A stretch of 64,000 nt of DNA from Aedoeadaptatus coxii (lineage in GTDB: Bacteria > Bacillota > Clostridia > Tissierellales > Peptoniphilaceae). The translations under genes and the position numbers were made by a program. Positions 52,069 through 61,964 of this stretch are shown here, piece after piece; position 1 is the stretch's first letter, and the number at the start of each line of letters is the position of its first letter. Where the stretch lies: positions 148,111 to 212,110 of the forward strand of contig NZ_KQ960172.1 of assembly GCF_001553115.1 (NCBI RefSeq), read 5' to 3'. Below the pieces are notes generated by a model, which worked only from the letters and a program-made list of their open reading frames with translations, was not told the origin of the DNA and made no database searches.

Positions 52069-54385
52069 GGACGATCGCCTCTTTCAATACCTCATCCATG
52101 GTTTCCACGCCGACGATAGTCAGTTTTTTAATCGACGGGGAATCCATTTCTTTAATATCCCGCAAATTAGCTTTCGGGATTAAAACTTTCGTAACCCCCG
52201 CCCGTTGAGCGGCGAGAAGTTTTTCCTTTAATCCGCCGATGGGGAGGACGCGGCCTCGCAATGTTACCTCGCCAGTCATGGCGATGTGACGATCCACAGC
52301 CTTGCCCGTCATAGCGGAATAAAGGGCCGTGGTCATGGCCGTTCCGGCGGAAGGGCCGTCTTTCGGCGTGGCGCCGTCGGGCACGTGAATGTGAATGTCT
52401 TGTTTCGCTTTTAAGGATTCGTCGAGACCGAGCGTATCGGCCATGCTCCAAAGATAAGTGAGGGCCGCCTGTGCGGATTCCTTCATGACATTGCCCAGTT
52501 GCCCCGTCAATTGAAGTTTGCCGCTACCCGGCACGACATTGACCTCGATCCCTAAGATCACGCCGCCTACCGACGTCCACGCTAATCCGTTTACGTAACC
52601 TACGAGGTTTTTCTCCTCGATCCGTTGAGCAAACGTCTTTTCCTCGCCTAAATATTTTTGAAGATTACGCGCCGTAATTCTCACGCCGGTTTTTCCCGTT
52701 TCCATACATTCCAAATTGACCTTACGAATAATTTTGGCAAGGGACTTGTCCAACATACGTACGCCGGCTTCCTGAGTATAGCCCTCGATAATACCATCGA
52801 CGGCGCCGTCGGATAAACGAATGTCTTCGGCATCGTAGCCCACTTCTTTTAACTGCTTGGGCCACAAATGGTTTTTCGCAATTTCTCTTTTTTCCTCGGG
52901 CGTGTAGCCGCCGAGCTGAATAATTTCCATGCGATCCAATAAGGGCGCGGGAATGGTCTTCGTCGTATTCGCCGTGGTAATGAAAAACACATTGGAAAGA
53001 TCAAAGGGTACTTCCATGTAGCGATCCGTAAAGGTATTATTTTGCGCCGGATCCAATACTTCCAAAAGGCCGGATGCCGGGTCGCCGCGATAATCCTTCC
53101 CTACTTTGTCGATTTCGTCGAGCAAAAAGAGAGGATTGTTTTTCCCCGCCTGCTTCATTAAGCTAATGACCCTGCCGGGCATGGAGCCTACATAGGTTCT
53201 CCTGTGGCCGCGAATTTCGTTTTCGTCGGTCATGCCGCCCAGGCTCATGCGCACATAGGGAATAGAAAGGGCGTGTGCCACCGATGCGGCGACGCTGGTC
53301 TTTCCCACCCCCGGCGGACCGACTAAGCAAAGAATAGGCGAACGTGCATTTTTCGATTTATTGCGCAAGGCGATAAATTCCAAAATACGTTCTTTAATAT
53401 CTTTCAGTCCGTAATGCTCGTCGTCTAAAATTTTGCGCGCCGCCTTGAGATCCCTAGACTCTTTCGCGGATTCGCACCAAGGCAGATCTAAAATCCAATC
53501 CAGGTAATTGGTCATGCCACCGTATTCCGGAGACGCCGTATTCATGCGCTCCAGTTTGTCCAGCTCGCGCTCCGCCTTTTCCCGTACATGGTCGGGAAGT
53601 TTTTTCTCGGCGAGCTTTTCCCGGTAAAGATCCACATCTTCCTTTTCATCTTCCCCGGAAAGTTCGCTGCGAATGACGCGCATCTGTTCTTTTAAAAAGT
53701 ATTCCCGCTGAGATTCGTTCATACTGGTTTTTACTTTATCGTCGATGGCGTTTCCGATGGTGAGAAGCTCGTTTTCTTTTACGAGAATGCTGTGAAGGCG
53801 TGTAAGGCGCTCTTTTAAATCAAAGGCGTCCAAAATTTGTTGAGCATCTTCCACCTTCATGTTCACATAGCCCGCCACCGTGTCGGCGAAGGCGCCGGGA
53901 TCCCGATCGTCGATAACCGAATCCAAGAGCCCGGGATACACCTTATTATTTTTTTCCGAGTATTCGCTGAGATCGTCTTGTGTCATTCGGAAGAGGGCTT
54001 CGATTTCATTATCGTCCATGGCCTCTTCGTCGTCTTCGTAAGGCTCTACTCTTACTTCCGTGAGCTTATCCCCTTCGTCGATTTCGTTGATTACGCCGCG
54101 CGCAATACCTTTTACGAGAACGCGAACGATGCCGCCAGGGAGACGTAAAATTTGATTGATCTTGCAAATCGTACCCGTGTCGTAATAATCTTCCACGTCG
54201 GGATCTTCCACATTGGGATCGCGCTGGGTCACCACAAATAAATAGCCGTCCGTATCGTCGGCATGTTCGATGGCAGCCACCGAACGCTTTCTCGCCGCGT
54301 CATAATGGGTTACCACGTGAGGTAAAATCACCATATCTCTCAACGCTAAGAGAGGATAAAGTCCATTGGCGCTTAGTCTTGTCAT
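52052..54385 (-). CDS. lon: ATP-dependent protease Lon
   Basis: The 777-residue AAA+ serine protease has an N-terminal LON substrate-binding domain (LPLLALRDMVILPHVVTHYD), Walker A VGPPGVGKTSVAASVA near residue 355, Walker B PLFLLDEIDKVG, and the C-terminal protease domain with the catalytic Ser in PKDGPSAGTAM and the Lys further on. It degrades misfolded and regulatory proteins in the cytoplasm. It follows clpX after a terminator and overlaps ysxC by 17 bases. Confidence 0.97.
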   Translation of the reverse strand: MTRLSANGLYPLLALRDMVILPHVVTHYDAARKRSVAAIEHADDTDGYLFVVTQRDPNVEDPDVEDYYDTGTICKINQILRLPGGIVRVLVKGIARGVINEIDEGDKLTEVRVEPYEDDEEAMDDNEIEALFRMTQDDLSEYSEKNNKVYPGLLDSVIDDRDPGAFADTVAGYVNMKVEDAQQILDAFDLKERLTRLHSILVKENELLTIGNAIDDKVKTSMNESQREYFLKEQMRVIRSELSGEDEKEDVDLYREKLAEKKLPDHVREKAERELDKLERMNTASPEYGGMTNYLDWILDLPWCESAKESRDLKAARKILDDEHYGLKDIKERILEFIALRNKSKNARSPILCLVGPPGVGKTSVAASVAHALSIPYVRMSLGGMTDENEIRGHRRTYVGSMPGRVISLMKQAGKNNPLFLLDEIDKVGKDYRGDPASGLLEVLDPAQNNTFTDRYMEVPFDLSNVFFITTANTTKTIPAPLLDRMEIIQLGGYTPEEKREIAKNHLWPKQLKEVGYDAEDIRLSDGAVDGIIEGYTQEAGVRMLDKSLAKIIRKVNLECMETGKTGVRITARNLQKYLGEEKTFAQRIEEKNLVGYVNGLAWTSVGGVILGIEVNVVPGSGKLQLTGQLGNVMKESAQAALTYLWSMADTLGLDESLKAKQDIHIHVPDGATPKDGPSAGTAMTTALYSAMTGKAVDRHIAMTGEVTLRGRVLPIGGLKEKLLAAQRAGVTKVLIPKANLRDIKEMDSPSIKKLTIVGVETMDEVLKEAIVHDDEN

Positions 54386-54406
54386 AATATCTCCTTAAAT
54401 AAAAAA

Positions 54407-54422
54407 GCTCACCGCGGTGAGC
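54407..54422 (-). terminator. Rho-independent terminator between clpX and lon
   Basis: Perfect GCTCACC/GGTGAGC palindrome followed by TTTTTTATTT on the minus strand, six bases after the clpX stop. The stem sits 22 bases before the lon start, so it may act as a partial attenuator. Confidence 0.85.
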
Positions 54423-54428
54423 CTTTCT

Positions 54429-55694
<1,266 letters not shown>

Positions 55695-55706
55695 GAACGC
55701 TCCTAA

Positions 55707-56291
55707 CTATTGACGCTTTTCGATAACATCGTCGATGATGCCGTAAGCTTTAGCCTCTTCGGCGGACATGTAGTAATCTCTGTCCGTGTCTTTTTTGACT
55801 TTTTTAAGGGTTTGCCCGGTTCTCTCGGCGATGATCTTATTTAATTGATCCCGTGTCTTTAAGATTTTTTCCGCGTGAATTTGAATATCTGCCGCCTGAC
55901 CTTGGGCGCCGCCTAAGGGTTGGTGGATCATAATATCCGCATTGGGCAAAGCGTAGCGCTTGCCTTTTTCACCGGCCAGGAGCAAAAACGCACCCATGGA
56001 AGCCGCAAGACCCACGCAAATCGTGGAAACATGGGGCTTAATATATTGCATAGTATCGTAAATTGCAAAGCCGGCACTTACGGATCCGCCGGGAGAATTA
56101 ATATAGATTTGAATATCCTTGTCCGGATCTTCCGATTCAAGGAATAATAATTGTGCGACGACCAGGTCCGCCATTTGATCGTTGATCTCCCCGGTTAAGA
56201 AGATAATGCGATCCTTTAAAAGTCTCGAATAAATATCGTAACTGCGTTCGCCGCGATTGGTCTGTTCGACGACCATAGGGACTAATGCCAT
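55707..56291 (-). CDS. clpP: ATP-dependent Clp protease proteolytic subunit ClpP
   Basis: The 194-residue serine protease has the catalytic triad S98 ([11 protein letters not shown]), H123 (MIHQPLGG) and D172 ([11 protein letters not shown]). It forms the tetradecameric degradation chamber used with ClpX. The order tig-clpP-clpX follows the clostridial pattern. GGAGGC precedes the ATG at 56291. Confidence 0.98.
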   Translation of the reverse strand: MALVPMVVEQTNRGERSYDIYSRLLKDRIIFLTGEINDQMADLVVAQLLFLESEDPDKDIQIYINSPGGSVSAGFAIYDTMQYIKPHVSTICVGLAASMGAFLLLAGEKGKRYALPNADIMIHQPLGGAQGQAADIQIHAEKILKTRDQLNKIIAERTGQTLKKVKKDTDRDYYMSAEEAKAYGIIDDVIEKRQ

Positions 56292-56324
56292 TGTATGCCT
56301 CCTTCATGAGGCTCTCATAGCCTC

Positions 56325-57653
56325 TTACTTGTCTTCTTTATCTTCTGCCGCTTCCACTTCTTTCGCATTTTCTACGAGGAAGTTGACGGCTTTTTTACGT
56401 TCCAAATCCGATTTTAAAGCGTCGGAATTGTTTTCGATCATGGTTTTAACCATTTCTTCTTGTTTGTCTTCGTCGCCTTTAAAGTATACGGCTGCCGTTT
56501 CGCGAGCGTAGTCTTCGATTTCTTTTTCGTTGACTTCAAATTTTTCCGCTTCGATAACCGCTTCCAAAGCTAATTGTTTGCGCACTTCAGCTTCGGCATC
56601 GCCACGCATAGATGCCTTAAAGTCATCTAAACTTTGGCCGAGCATGCCCAGGTATTGTTCCAATTGAATGCCTTGGCTGCGCATATTGTTGTCCATTGTG
56701 CGAACTTGCTCTTCAATGGCGTTGTTGACCATAGCGTCGGGAACGTCTACTTCCATATTGTCCGCTACTTTTTCCAAGACGCGGTTAATACGTAGATTTT
56801 CCGCATTAGCTTCCACTTCGGCGATTTTCTTTTCGCGAATGTCCGCTTTATATTCTTCTACAGTGTCGAATTCGGAAATATCCTTAATGAATTCGTCGTC
56901 CACTTCGGGAAGTTCTTCCTTGCCGATGGAGTTAAGGGTAATGTGGAAGACGGCTTCCTTGCCCTTTAAGTCTTCGTTAAAGTAATCTTCGGGGAAGGTT
57001 ACATTAATGTCGAATTCGTCGCCGACTTCGTGGCCTACGACGCCTTCTTCAAAGCCCGGAATAAAGCTTCCGCTACCGAGTTCCAACTCTTGGTTTTCGG
57101 CGCTGCCGCCTTCAAAGGCTTTGCCGTCCACTTCGCCTTTAAAATCGATGTTAACCTTGTCGCCTTCTTCGGCTGCACGGTCGTCGATGTTAATGTGGCG
57201 AGCATTAAGGTGACGTTGCTTGTCGATTTCGTTCTCGATTAATTCGTCGCCGACTTCGGTGGGAACCGCTTCGATTTCCACACCTTTGTATTCGCCGAGT
57301 TTCACTTCCGGTTTTACTTCCACGTCGATGTTGACGATAATATCTTTTTTACGATCGAACTTTTCTTCGTCGATGTCTACATTCGGTTGGTCGATTACTT
57401 CAAGTTTCAATTCGTCGACAGCCGCTTGATAGTGTTTGGGAAGCACTTCATTTAAAGCATCTTCAAAGAAAATGCCGTCGCCGTAGAACTGTTCGATAAT
57501 CTTTTTAGGTACGTGGCCTTTACGGAAGCCCGGTACATTAAAGTAGTTCTTGTTTTGTTTATAGATCTTCATTTCCGCTTCGCGAATTTCTGCAGCGGGA
57601 ATGGTTAAATCGAAGTAAACCTTATTCTTTTCTTGCTTTTTAATCTCTGTCAT
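56325..57653 (-). CDS. tig: Trigger factor (ribosome-associated chaperone and PPIase)
   Basis: The 442-residue protein has the ribosome-binding N-terminal domain with the signature FNVPGFRKGHVPKKII near residue 37. An FKBP-type PPIase domain follows at about 150-235 (GDKVNIDFKGEVDGKAFEGGSAENQELELGSGSFIPGFEEG), then a helical C-terminal chaperone domain rich in Glu and Lys. It folds nascent chains. The ATG at 57653 follows GGAGGGATATCG; the in-frame extension to 57731 crosses the promoter and is rejected. Confidence 0.96.
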   Translation of the reverse strand: MTEIKKQEKNKVYFDLTIPAAEIREAEMKIYKQNKNYFNVPGFRKGHVPKKIIEQFYGDGIFFEDALNEVLPKHYQAAVDELKLEVIDQPNVDIDEEKFDRKKDIIVNIDVEVKPEVKLGEYKGVEIEAVPTEVGDELIENEIDKQRHLNARHINIDDRAAEEGDKVNIDFKGEVDGKAFEGGSAENQELELGSGSFIPGFEEGVVGHEVGDEFDINVTFPEDYFNEDLKGKEAVFHITLNSIGKEELPEVDDEFIKDISEFDTVEEYKADIREKKIAEVEANAENLRINRVLEKVADNMEVDVPDAMVNNAIEEQVRTMDNNMRSQGIQLEQYLGMLGQSLDDFKASMRGDAEAEVRKQLALEAVIEAEKFEVNEKEIEDYARETAAVYFKGDEDKQEEMVKTMIENNSDALKSDLERKKAVNFLVENAKEVEAAEDKEDK

Positions 57654-57683
57654 CGATATCCCTCCATAATTTATATCTAAAGC

Positions 57684-57689
57684 ATTATA
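57684..57689 (-). promoter_or_regulatory. -10 box of tig
   Basis: TATAAT on the minus strand, 30 bases before the ATG. -35 is weak. I see no CtsR heptad repeat (GGTCAAA-type) here. Confidence 0.5.
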
Positions 57690-57730
57690 CCATAAGGCCA
57701 TTAAAATCGACAGTTTAAGGGCAAAAAACA

Positions 57731-57742
57731 CCCTTCAAAGGG
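57731..57742 (-). terminator. Terminator after the zinc-ribbon membrane protein
   Basis: CCCT, TTGA loop, AGGG with flanking A and T runs; TGTTTTTT follows on the minus strand. A wider GGGC/GCCC closes the structure. Confidence 0.6.
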
Positions 57743-57752
57743 ATTTTTCGCC

Positions 57753-58148
57753 CTATACGCGCCGTTCATAGACGAAATGACAGTAAGGACACCGTATGGA
57801 AACTTTACCTTTGCCCTTGGGAACTTTCGCCAACTTATTACAGGACGGGCAGTGAACATAGCGATAGTATTTTCTGTTTTTAAAACGGACCCACATGGTT
57901 TTGAAAGGAGCTACGAGATCGCGAAACCGCCCGTTTTCTTTTCGTCGCTTGCCATAATTGGCGGAATAGGCGCGAAACAAGGCGATGAGAATGACGATAT
58001 AGGAGAAATTAAACAGGACGCGCCGCTTCAAAAAATAGCAAAGAATAAGGGCCGCAAAGCCTACGATATAAAGGGCCGTATTTAATTCATCCCATCCGTA
58101 GCGTGTTCGCAAAAACTGTTGAAACTTTAATTTCGCTTTATTCCACAC
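57753..58148 (-). CDS. Membrane protein with C-terminal zinc ribbon (131 aa)
   Basis: The protein has two hydrophobic segments (about residues 25-40 and 45-60), a basic middle region, and a C-terminal zinc ribbon with CPSC and CPYC pairs (near residues 100 and 120) embedded in YRYVHCPSCNKLAKVP and SIRCPYCHFVYERRV. No assigned function. It overlaps the end of the dehydrogenase gene by 11 bases, so the two are co-transcribed. Confidence 0.75.
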   Translation of the reverse strand: MWNKAKLKFQQFLRTRYGWDELNTALYIVGFAALILCYFLKRRVLFNFSYIVILIALFRAYSANYGKRRKENGRFRDLVAPFKTMWVRFKNRKYYRYVHCPSCNKLAKVPKGKGKVSIRCPYCHFVYERRV

Positions 58149-59061
58149 CGGTTTGGTAACTCCTTACGGTTTCGGCGCTCTTTCGATATTTTTCCAATTC
58201 TTCATCGGTTAAGTTCAGGGTAATGATTTTTTCTACGCCGTTTTTGCCGATCACGCAAGGCGTGGAAACGTAGACGTCATTTACGCCGTATTCCCCGGAA
58301 TGGAGAGCCGATACTTGAAGGGATTCCTTCGAATCGAAATGTACCGCATCTAAAATATCGTTCACCGTGTTGGCGATGCCGTATTGGGTGCTGCCCTTGC
58401 CGAAAAAGGCGCGGTGACCGCGATAGACTACAGATTCTTCGATAGCCTCTTTGTCGGCGGTAACGTGGTTCTCTTTGAGGAATTGATCGAAGGGAACGTG
58501 ATTAATTGTAACTTGAGAATAGGGAAGGAATTGGCTGTCTCCGTGTTCGCCAAGCATCATACTGTTTACGGAGTGAACGGATACGCCGTAAGTTCTCGCG
58601 AGAATGGTTTGGCTTCGTTCGGAATCGAGAGCCGTACCGCTTCCGATGACGCGGGAAGCATCGAGACCGGAATATTTCCATACGGCGTAGGCGATGGCGT
58701 CGCAGGGGTTTGTTACCACGACGAAGACGCCGTCAAATCCCGCCGCCATAATTTTCGGGATATAGTCTTTTACATCTTCGTGATTATTTTTAAATTCGTC
58801 ACGACGTTGTGCATTTTCCGGGATACGACCGCTGGCTATGACGATGTGATCCGCCTTCGCCACATCGCCGATGGTGCCGGCGATAAATGCCGTGTCGTGA
58901 GGGTAAAAGCGATTGGCATCTTGCAAATCGCTGACCACGCCGTCTAAGCGCTTGTCGTTAATATCGTAAAAAACAATTTCGTTGTAACCGCCGCGCAAAG
59001 CCGCCGTGTAAGCTACAATTTCCCCTACATGGCCTGCGCCGATAATACCTAATCTTGCCAT
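58138..59061 (-). CDS. ldh: L-lactate dehydrogenase-family NAD-dependent 2-hydroxyacid dehydrogenase
   Basis: The 307-residue enzyme has the NAD fold (LGIIGAGHVGEIV; D33), catalytic His H173 in GEHGDSQF, substrate-carboxylate Arg R149 (ALDSERSQ) and the loop Arg R87. Family knowledge places Gln (lactate) or Arg (malate) at the residue aligned with position 102; aligned without gaps to Bacillus LDH, this enzyme has Pro81. It may therefore be a lactate dehydrogenase variant or act on larger 2-oxo acids such as 2-oxoisocaproate. AAAGGAGATAAT precedes the ATG; it lies 11 bases after the YdbC-like gene. Confidence 0.85.
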   Translation of the reverse strand: MARLGIIGAGHVGEIVAYTAALRGGYNEIVFYDINDKRLDGVVSDLQDANRFYPHDTAFIAGTIGDVAKADHIVIASGRIPENAQRRDEFKNNHEDVKDYIPKIMAAGFDGVFVVVTNPCDAIAYAVWKYSGLDASRVIGSGTALDSERSQTILARTYGVSVHSVNSMMLGEHGDSQFLPYSQVTINHVPFDQFLKENHVTADKEAIEESVVYRGHRAFFGKGSTQYGIANTVNDILDAVHFDSKESLQVSALHSGEYGVNDVYVSTPCVIGKNGVEKIITLNLTDEELEKYRKSAETVRSYQTGVE

Positions 59062-59072
59062 ATTATCTCCTT

Positions 59073-59282
59073 TTATTTAATCAATTCTCTCAATGCGTTA
59101 AATTCATCGATACTTAATGTAATGCCCTTGGTCATACGGGAATGATCTTCATTCCAGCCACGAATATCGAATTTCGCCGGAGCCCCGTTATAAGACACGC
59201 GGTTTAATTCCTTCGTCCAGCCGTTATTCGGCGAGCCAAGGACACCTAAATGTTCTACAATTTCAAATGAAAAATCAGCCAT
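59073..59282 (-). CDS. YdbC-like small protein (PC4/p15 single-stranded-DNA-binding fold)
   Basis: The 69-residue protein (FSFEIVEHLGVLGSPNNGWTKELNRVSYNGAPAKFDIRGWNEDHSRMTKGITLSIDEFNALREL, in part) fits the YdbC family, a bacterial relative of the eukaryotic PC4 coactivator; homologues bind single-stranded nucleic acid. Recognition is from pattern (W-x-K-E-L-N ... KFDIR-W ... GITL) and not certain. AGGAGGCATC precedes the ATG, which lies just after the copper ATPase terminator. Confidence 0.75.
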   Translation of the reverse strand: MADFSFEIVEHLGVLGSPNNGWTKELNRVSYNGAPAKFDIRGWNEDHSRMTKGITLSIDEFNALRELIK

Positions 59283-59298
59283 GATGCCTCCTAATTGA

Positions 59299-59321
59299 AA
59301 AAAGCGCCTTAGGCGCTTTTT
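59299..59321 (-). terminator. Rho-independent terminator after copA
   Basis: AAAAAGCGCCT and AGGCGCTTTTT form a near-perfect 11-base-pair stem with T-runs on both sides; directly after the copA stop. The downstream ydbC-like/ldh genes have no evident promoter, so partial read-through is possible. Confidence 0.9.
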
Positions 59322-59528
59322 CTATGCCACCGATACGACCGTATAGCCGGCATCTTCTACCGCTTTTTTAAGCACATCTTCCGAAAGGTTTGCGCCTTCC
59401 ACTTTTGCTTCGCCCGGTTCCAACGTTACCGTGGCTTTTACGCCGTCCAAAGCATTTAAGGCTTTTTCAACGCGGCCGACGCAGTGTTGGCAGCTCATGC
59501 CTTCGATGGTTAATGTTTTATGTTCCAT
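59322..59528 (-). CDS. copZ: Possible free CopZ copper chaperone from an internal start in copA
   Basis: Within the copA frame, AAGGAGG followed eight bases later by ATG (59528) opens a 68-residue product that begins MEHKTLTIEGMSCQHC and is a complete CopZ-type heavy-metal-associated domain. The ribosome binding site is as strong as that of copA itself. This suggests the same mRNA gives the fusion protein and a free chaperone. Known CopZ proteins have this size and carry Cu(I) to CopA. Production of the short form is inferred. Confidence 0.55.
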   Translation of the reverse strand: MEHKTLTIEGMSCQHCVGRVEKALNALDGVKATVTLEPGEAKVEGANLSEDVLKKAVEDAGYTVVSVA

Positions 59529-61916
59529 AATCTGTTCCTCCTTTATACTTTCTTTGTCTTTATACCCCTTTGCGTGGGGATAATCAAGTTTATTTTCATC
59601 TCTTAAAGAAATTAATTTCGGTTCCACGGAAATCTCGTCGCTTTCTGTGCGATCCGCCTCTTCCAACGTCACGAGATTTAAGCGGAGTGCGTTTGTTACG
59701 ACGAAAACCGAACTGAAACTCATGGCGAAGGCGGCGATCATGGGGCTAAGTGTTAAGCCGAAGGACGGGTAAAATACCCCCGCCGCTACGGGAATACAAA
59801 TCACATTGTAAAAGAAGGCCCAGAATAAATTCTGCTTGATGTTGCGAATGGTAGCTTCGGAAAGTTCCACGCCGCTCACCACATCTAAGAGATCGCTGTG
59901 CATCAACACCACGTCGGCACTTTCCATGGCGATATCCGTTCCGGCGCCGATGGCGATGCCCACATCACTTCTCGCAAGGGCAGGAGCGTCGTTAATGCCG
60001 TCGCCCACCATGGCGACCTTTCCCTCTTCCTGATATTTCCGCACAAAGGCCTCTTTTTCATCGGGCAGGACGCCGGCGTGAATTTTATCGATGGCGAGAT
60101 CTTTCCCGATCACTTCCGCCGTCTTTTCATTGTCTCCTGTGAGCATAATAATACGCTTGCCCATGGCCTTTAATTTTTCCAGGGCCTCTTTGGAATTTTT
60201 CTTCACCACATCTTTTGCGGCGATAAAGCCGAAAAGTTCTTTTTCCGTGGCAAAAAAGAGGGGCGTCTTTCCTTCGTTGAGCGTGCGTTGAAGTTCGTCC
60301 TCCACACCCTCTAATGAGTGGCCCAGTTCCTCCATTAGGCGAATATTGCCGCCGTAAAAGACTTCGCCGTCGATGGTCGCCTTCAGCCCTCTACCGGGGA
60401 GAGCTTCGAAATCTCTTACATCTTCGGCCACTTTCTCGCCATATTTTCCTTCAAAGCTGCGAATAATGCCTTCCGCCAAGGGATGTTCCGACGGTTTTTC
60501 CAGGGCATATGCCAATTCAAAAAGGGATTCCGCCCCTCCCTTTATCGCCACTACATCGGTGACAAAGGGCTTACCATTGGTAATGGTGCCCGTCTTATCT
60601 AAAATCAGCGTGTCCGCTTCGTGGAGCAGCTCTAAACTTTCCGCACTCTTGTAGAGCACACCTGCCTTGGCGCCTTTCCCCGTACCTACCATAATGGCGA
60701 CAGGGGTGGCGAGGCCGAGGGCGCAGGGGCAACTGATGACGAGAACGGAAATGGCCAGACGCAGGGCAAATTCTTTATCTGCGCCGAGGAGGAGCCAGAC
60801 TGCCGCCGTCACGAGGGCGATGGCGATGACGATGGGCACAAAGACCCCCGCTACACGATCGGCGATTTTCGAAATGGGTGCCTTCGTCGCGTTGGCATCT
60901 TCCACGAGTTCGATGATTTTCGAAATGGTCGTGTCGTCGCCTACACGAGTGGCTTCCATGATCAGGCGGCCCTGCCTGTTGGTCGTCGCCGCCATCACCT
61001 CGTCCCCCGGCCCTTTTTCCACGGGAATGGACTCGCCGCTAAGGGCGGATTCGTCGATGGCACTTAAACCTTCGATAACTCTTCCGTCTACGGGCACATT
61101 TTCTCCGGGACGGAGGACGATTTTATCGCCGATGACGATATCTTCCACCGCCACGACCATTTCCTCGCCGCCGCGAATCACCGTAGCTTCCGACGGCGTC
61201 AAATCCATGAGGGAGCGAATGGCGTCGGATGTGCGGTGTTTGGCACGGGCTTCCAACCATTTACCGAAGTCGATTAAAACTACGATCATGGCAGCCGATT
61301 CAAAATAAAGTTCGTGTCCGTAGTGAAGCACGCGCTCCATGTCCCCGTGGCCGAAGCCGTAGGAAAGTTGGAAGATGACGATAATGCCGTAAACGTAAGC
61401 GGCGCCGGAACCGATGGCGATTAAGGCGTCCATATTCGGGTGGCGCTTCGCCAGGGATTTAAAACCGTTAATGTAATAGTGGCGATTTAAAAATAAGATG
61501 GCCGTCGCCAACATAAATTGCAGAAGAGCAAAGCTCATTAAATTTTCCGTTCCTGCTAAAAAACGCGGAACGGGTAGCCCCATCATGGGCCCCATGGCGA
61601 TGTAGAAAAGGGGAAGAAGCAAGAGAGCCGAAGCGAGAAGCCGCTTCTTTTTTTCTGCGAGATCGACTAAAAAGGGATCTTCCGCCGGCTCCTCTTTTTT
61701 CTTTCCCTCTGTTCTCTCGGGAAATGCCTTATAACCGGCGTCGTCTACCGCTTTTAAAATTGCTTGTTCTACGCCGTCGTCGGCGACTACTTTCATGGAA
61801 TTGGTCAGAAGATTCACCGCCACGGATTCCACGCCTTCCACTTTAGAAACTGCGCGCTCTACGGCGGCGGAACAAGCGGAGCACGTCATGCCCTCCACTC
61901 TAAATTTTTGTTCCAT
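59322..61916 (-). CDS. copA: Copper-translocating P-type ATPase with C-terminally fused CopZ-like domain
   Basis: The 864-residue P1B-type ATPase exports Cu(I). An N-terminal metal-binding domain has GMTCSAC (C12, C15). Then come the membrane helices, the actuator loop GESIPVEKG, the transmembrane metal site CPC (SCPCALGLATP), the phosphorylation site DKTGT, the HP motif in SEHPLAEGI, and GDGINDAPA. After the last helices (~residue 745) a charged linker leads into a second, C-terminal metal-binding domain (GMSCQHC, C809 and C812), which is unusual. The ATG at 61916 follows AAGGAGG; an earlier in-frame ATG (61946) precedes it. No CopY or CsoR gene is in the window. Confidence 0.95.
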   Translation of the reverse strand: MEQKFRVEGMTCSACSAAVERAVSKVEGVESVAVNLLTNSMKVVADDGVEQAILKAVDDAGYKAFPERTEGKKKEEPAEDPFLVDLAEKKKRLLASALLLLPLFYIAMGPMMGLPVPRFLAGTENLMSFALLQFMLATAILFLNRHYYINGFKSLAKRHPNMDALIAIGSGAAYVYGIIVIFQLSYGFGHGDMERVLHYGHELYFESAAMIVVLIDFGKWLEARAKHRTSDAIRSLMDLTPSEATVIRGGEEMVVAVEDIVIGDKIVLRPGENVPVDGRVIEGLSAIDESALSGESIPVEKGPGDEVMAATTNRQGRLIMEATRVGDDTTISKIIELVEDANATKAPISKIADRVAGVFVPIVIAIALVTAAVWLLLGADKEFALRLAISVLVISCPCALGLATPVAIMVGTGKGAKAGVLYKSAESLELLHEADTLILDKTGTITNGKPFVTDVVAIKGGAESLFELAYALEKPSEHPLAEGIIRSFEGKYGEKVAEDVRDFEALPGRGLKATIDGEVFYGGNIRLMEELGHSLEGVEDELQRTLNEGKTPLFFATEKELFGFIAAKDVVKKNSKEALEKLKAMGKRIIMLTGDNEKTAEVIGKDLAIDKIHAGVLPDEKEAFVRKYQEEGKVAMVGDGINDAPALARSDVGIAIGAGTDIAMESADVVLMHSDLLDVVSGVELSEATIRNIKQNLFWAFFYNVICIPVAAGVFYPSFGLTLSPMIAAFAMSFSSVFVVTNALRLNLVTLEEADRTESDEISVEPKLISLRDENKLDYPHAKGYKDKESIKEEQIMEHKTLTIEGMSCQHCVGRVEKALNALDGVKATVTLEPGEAKVEGANLSEDVLKKAVEDAGYTVVSVA

Positions 61917-61964
61917 AAAACCTCCTTCTTTCGTTAGATTATTCATTCTTCATATGATTTAATC

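Noticed and set aside
51475-52119. 214-codon plus-strand frame
   Set aside because: Antisense to ysxC, which has all GTPase motifs.
57654-57720. CtsR or CIRCE heat-shock operator upstream of tig
   Set aside because: No GGTCAAA heptads or TTAGCACTC inverted repeat is seen.
58384-58947. 187-codon plus-strand frame
   Set aside because: Antisense to the dehydrogenase gene; no supporting signals.
60667-61308. 213-codon plus-strand frame
   Set aside because: Antisense to copA; Ser/Arg/Met-rich composition of a shadow.
61917-61964. CopY-type cop box upstream of copA
   Set aside because: No TACA-xx-TGTA palindrome is present in the short gap; I could not define a promoter there.
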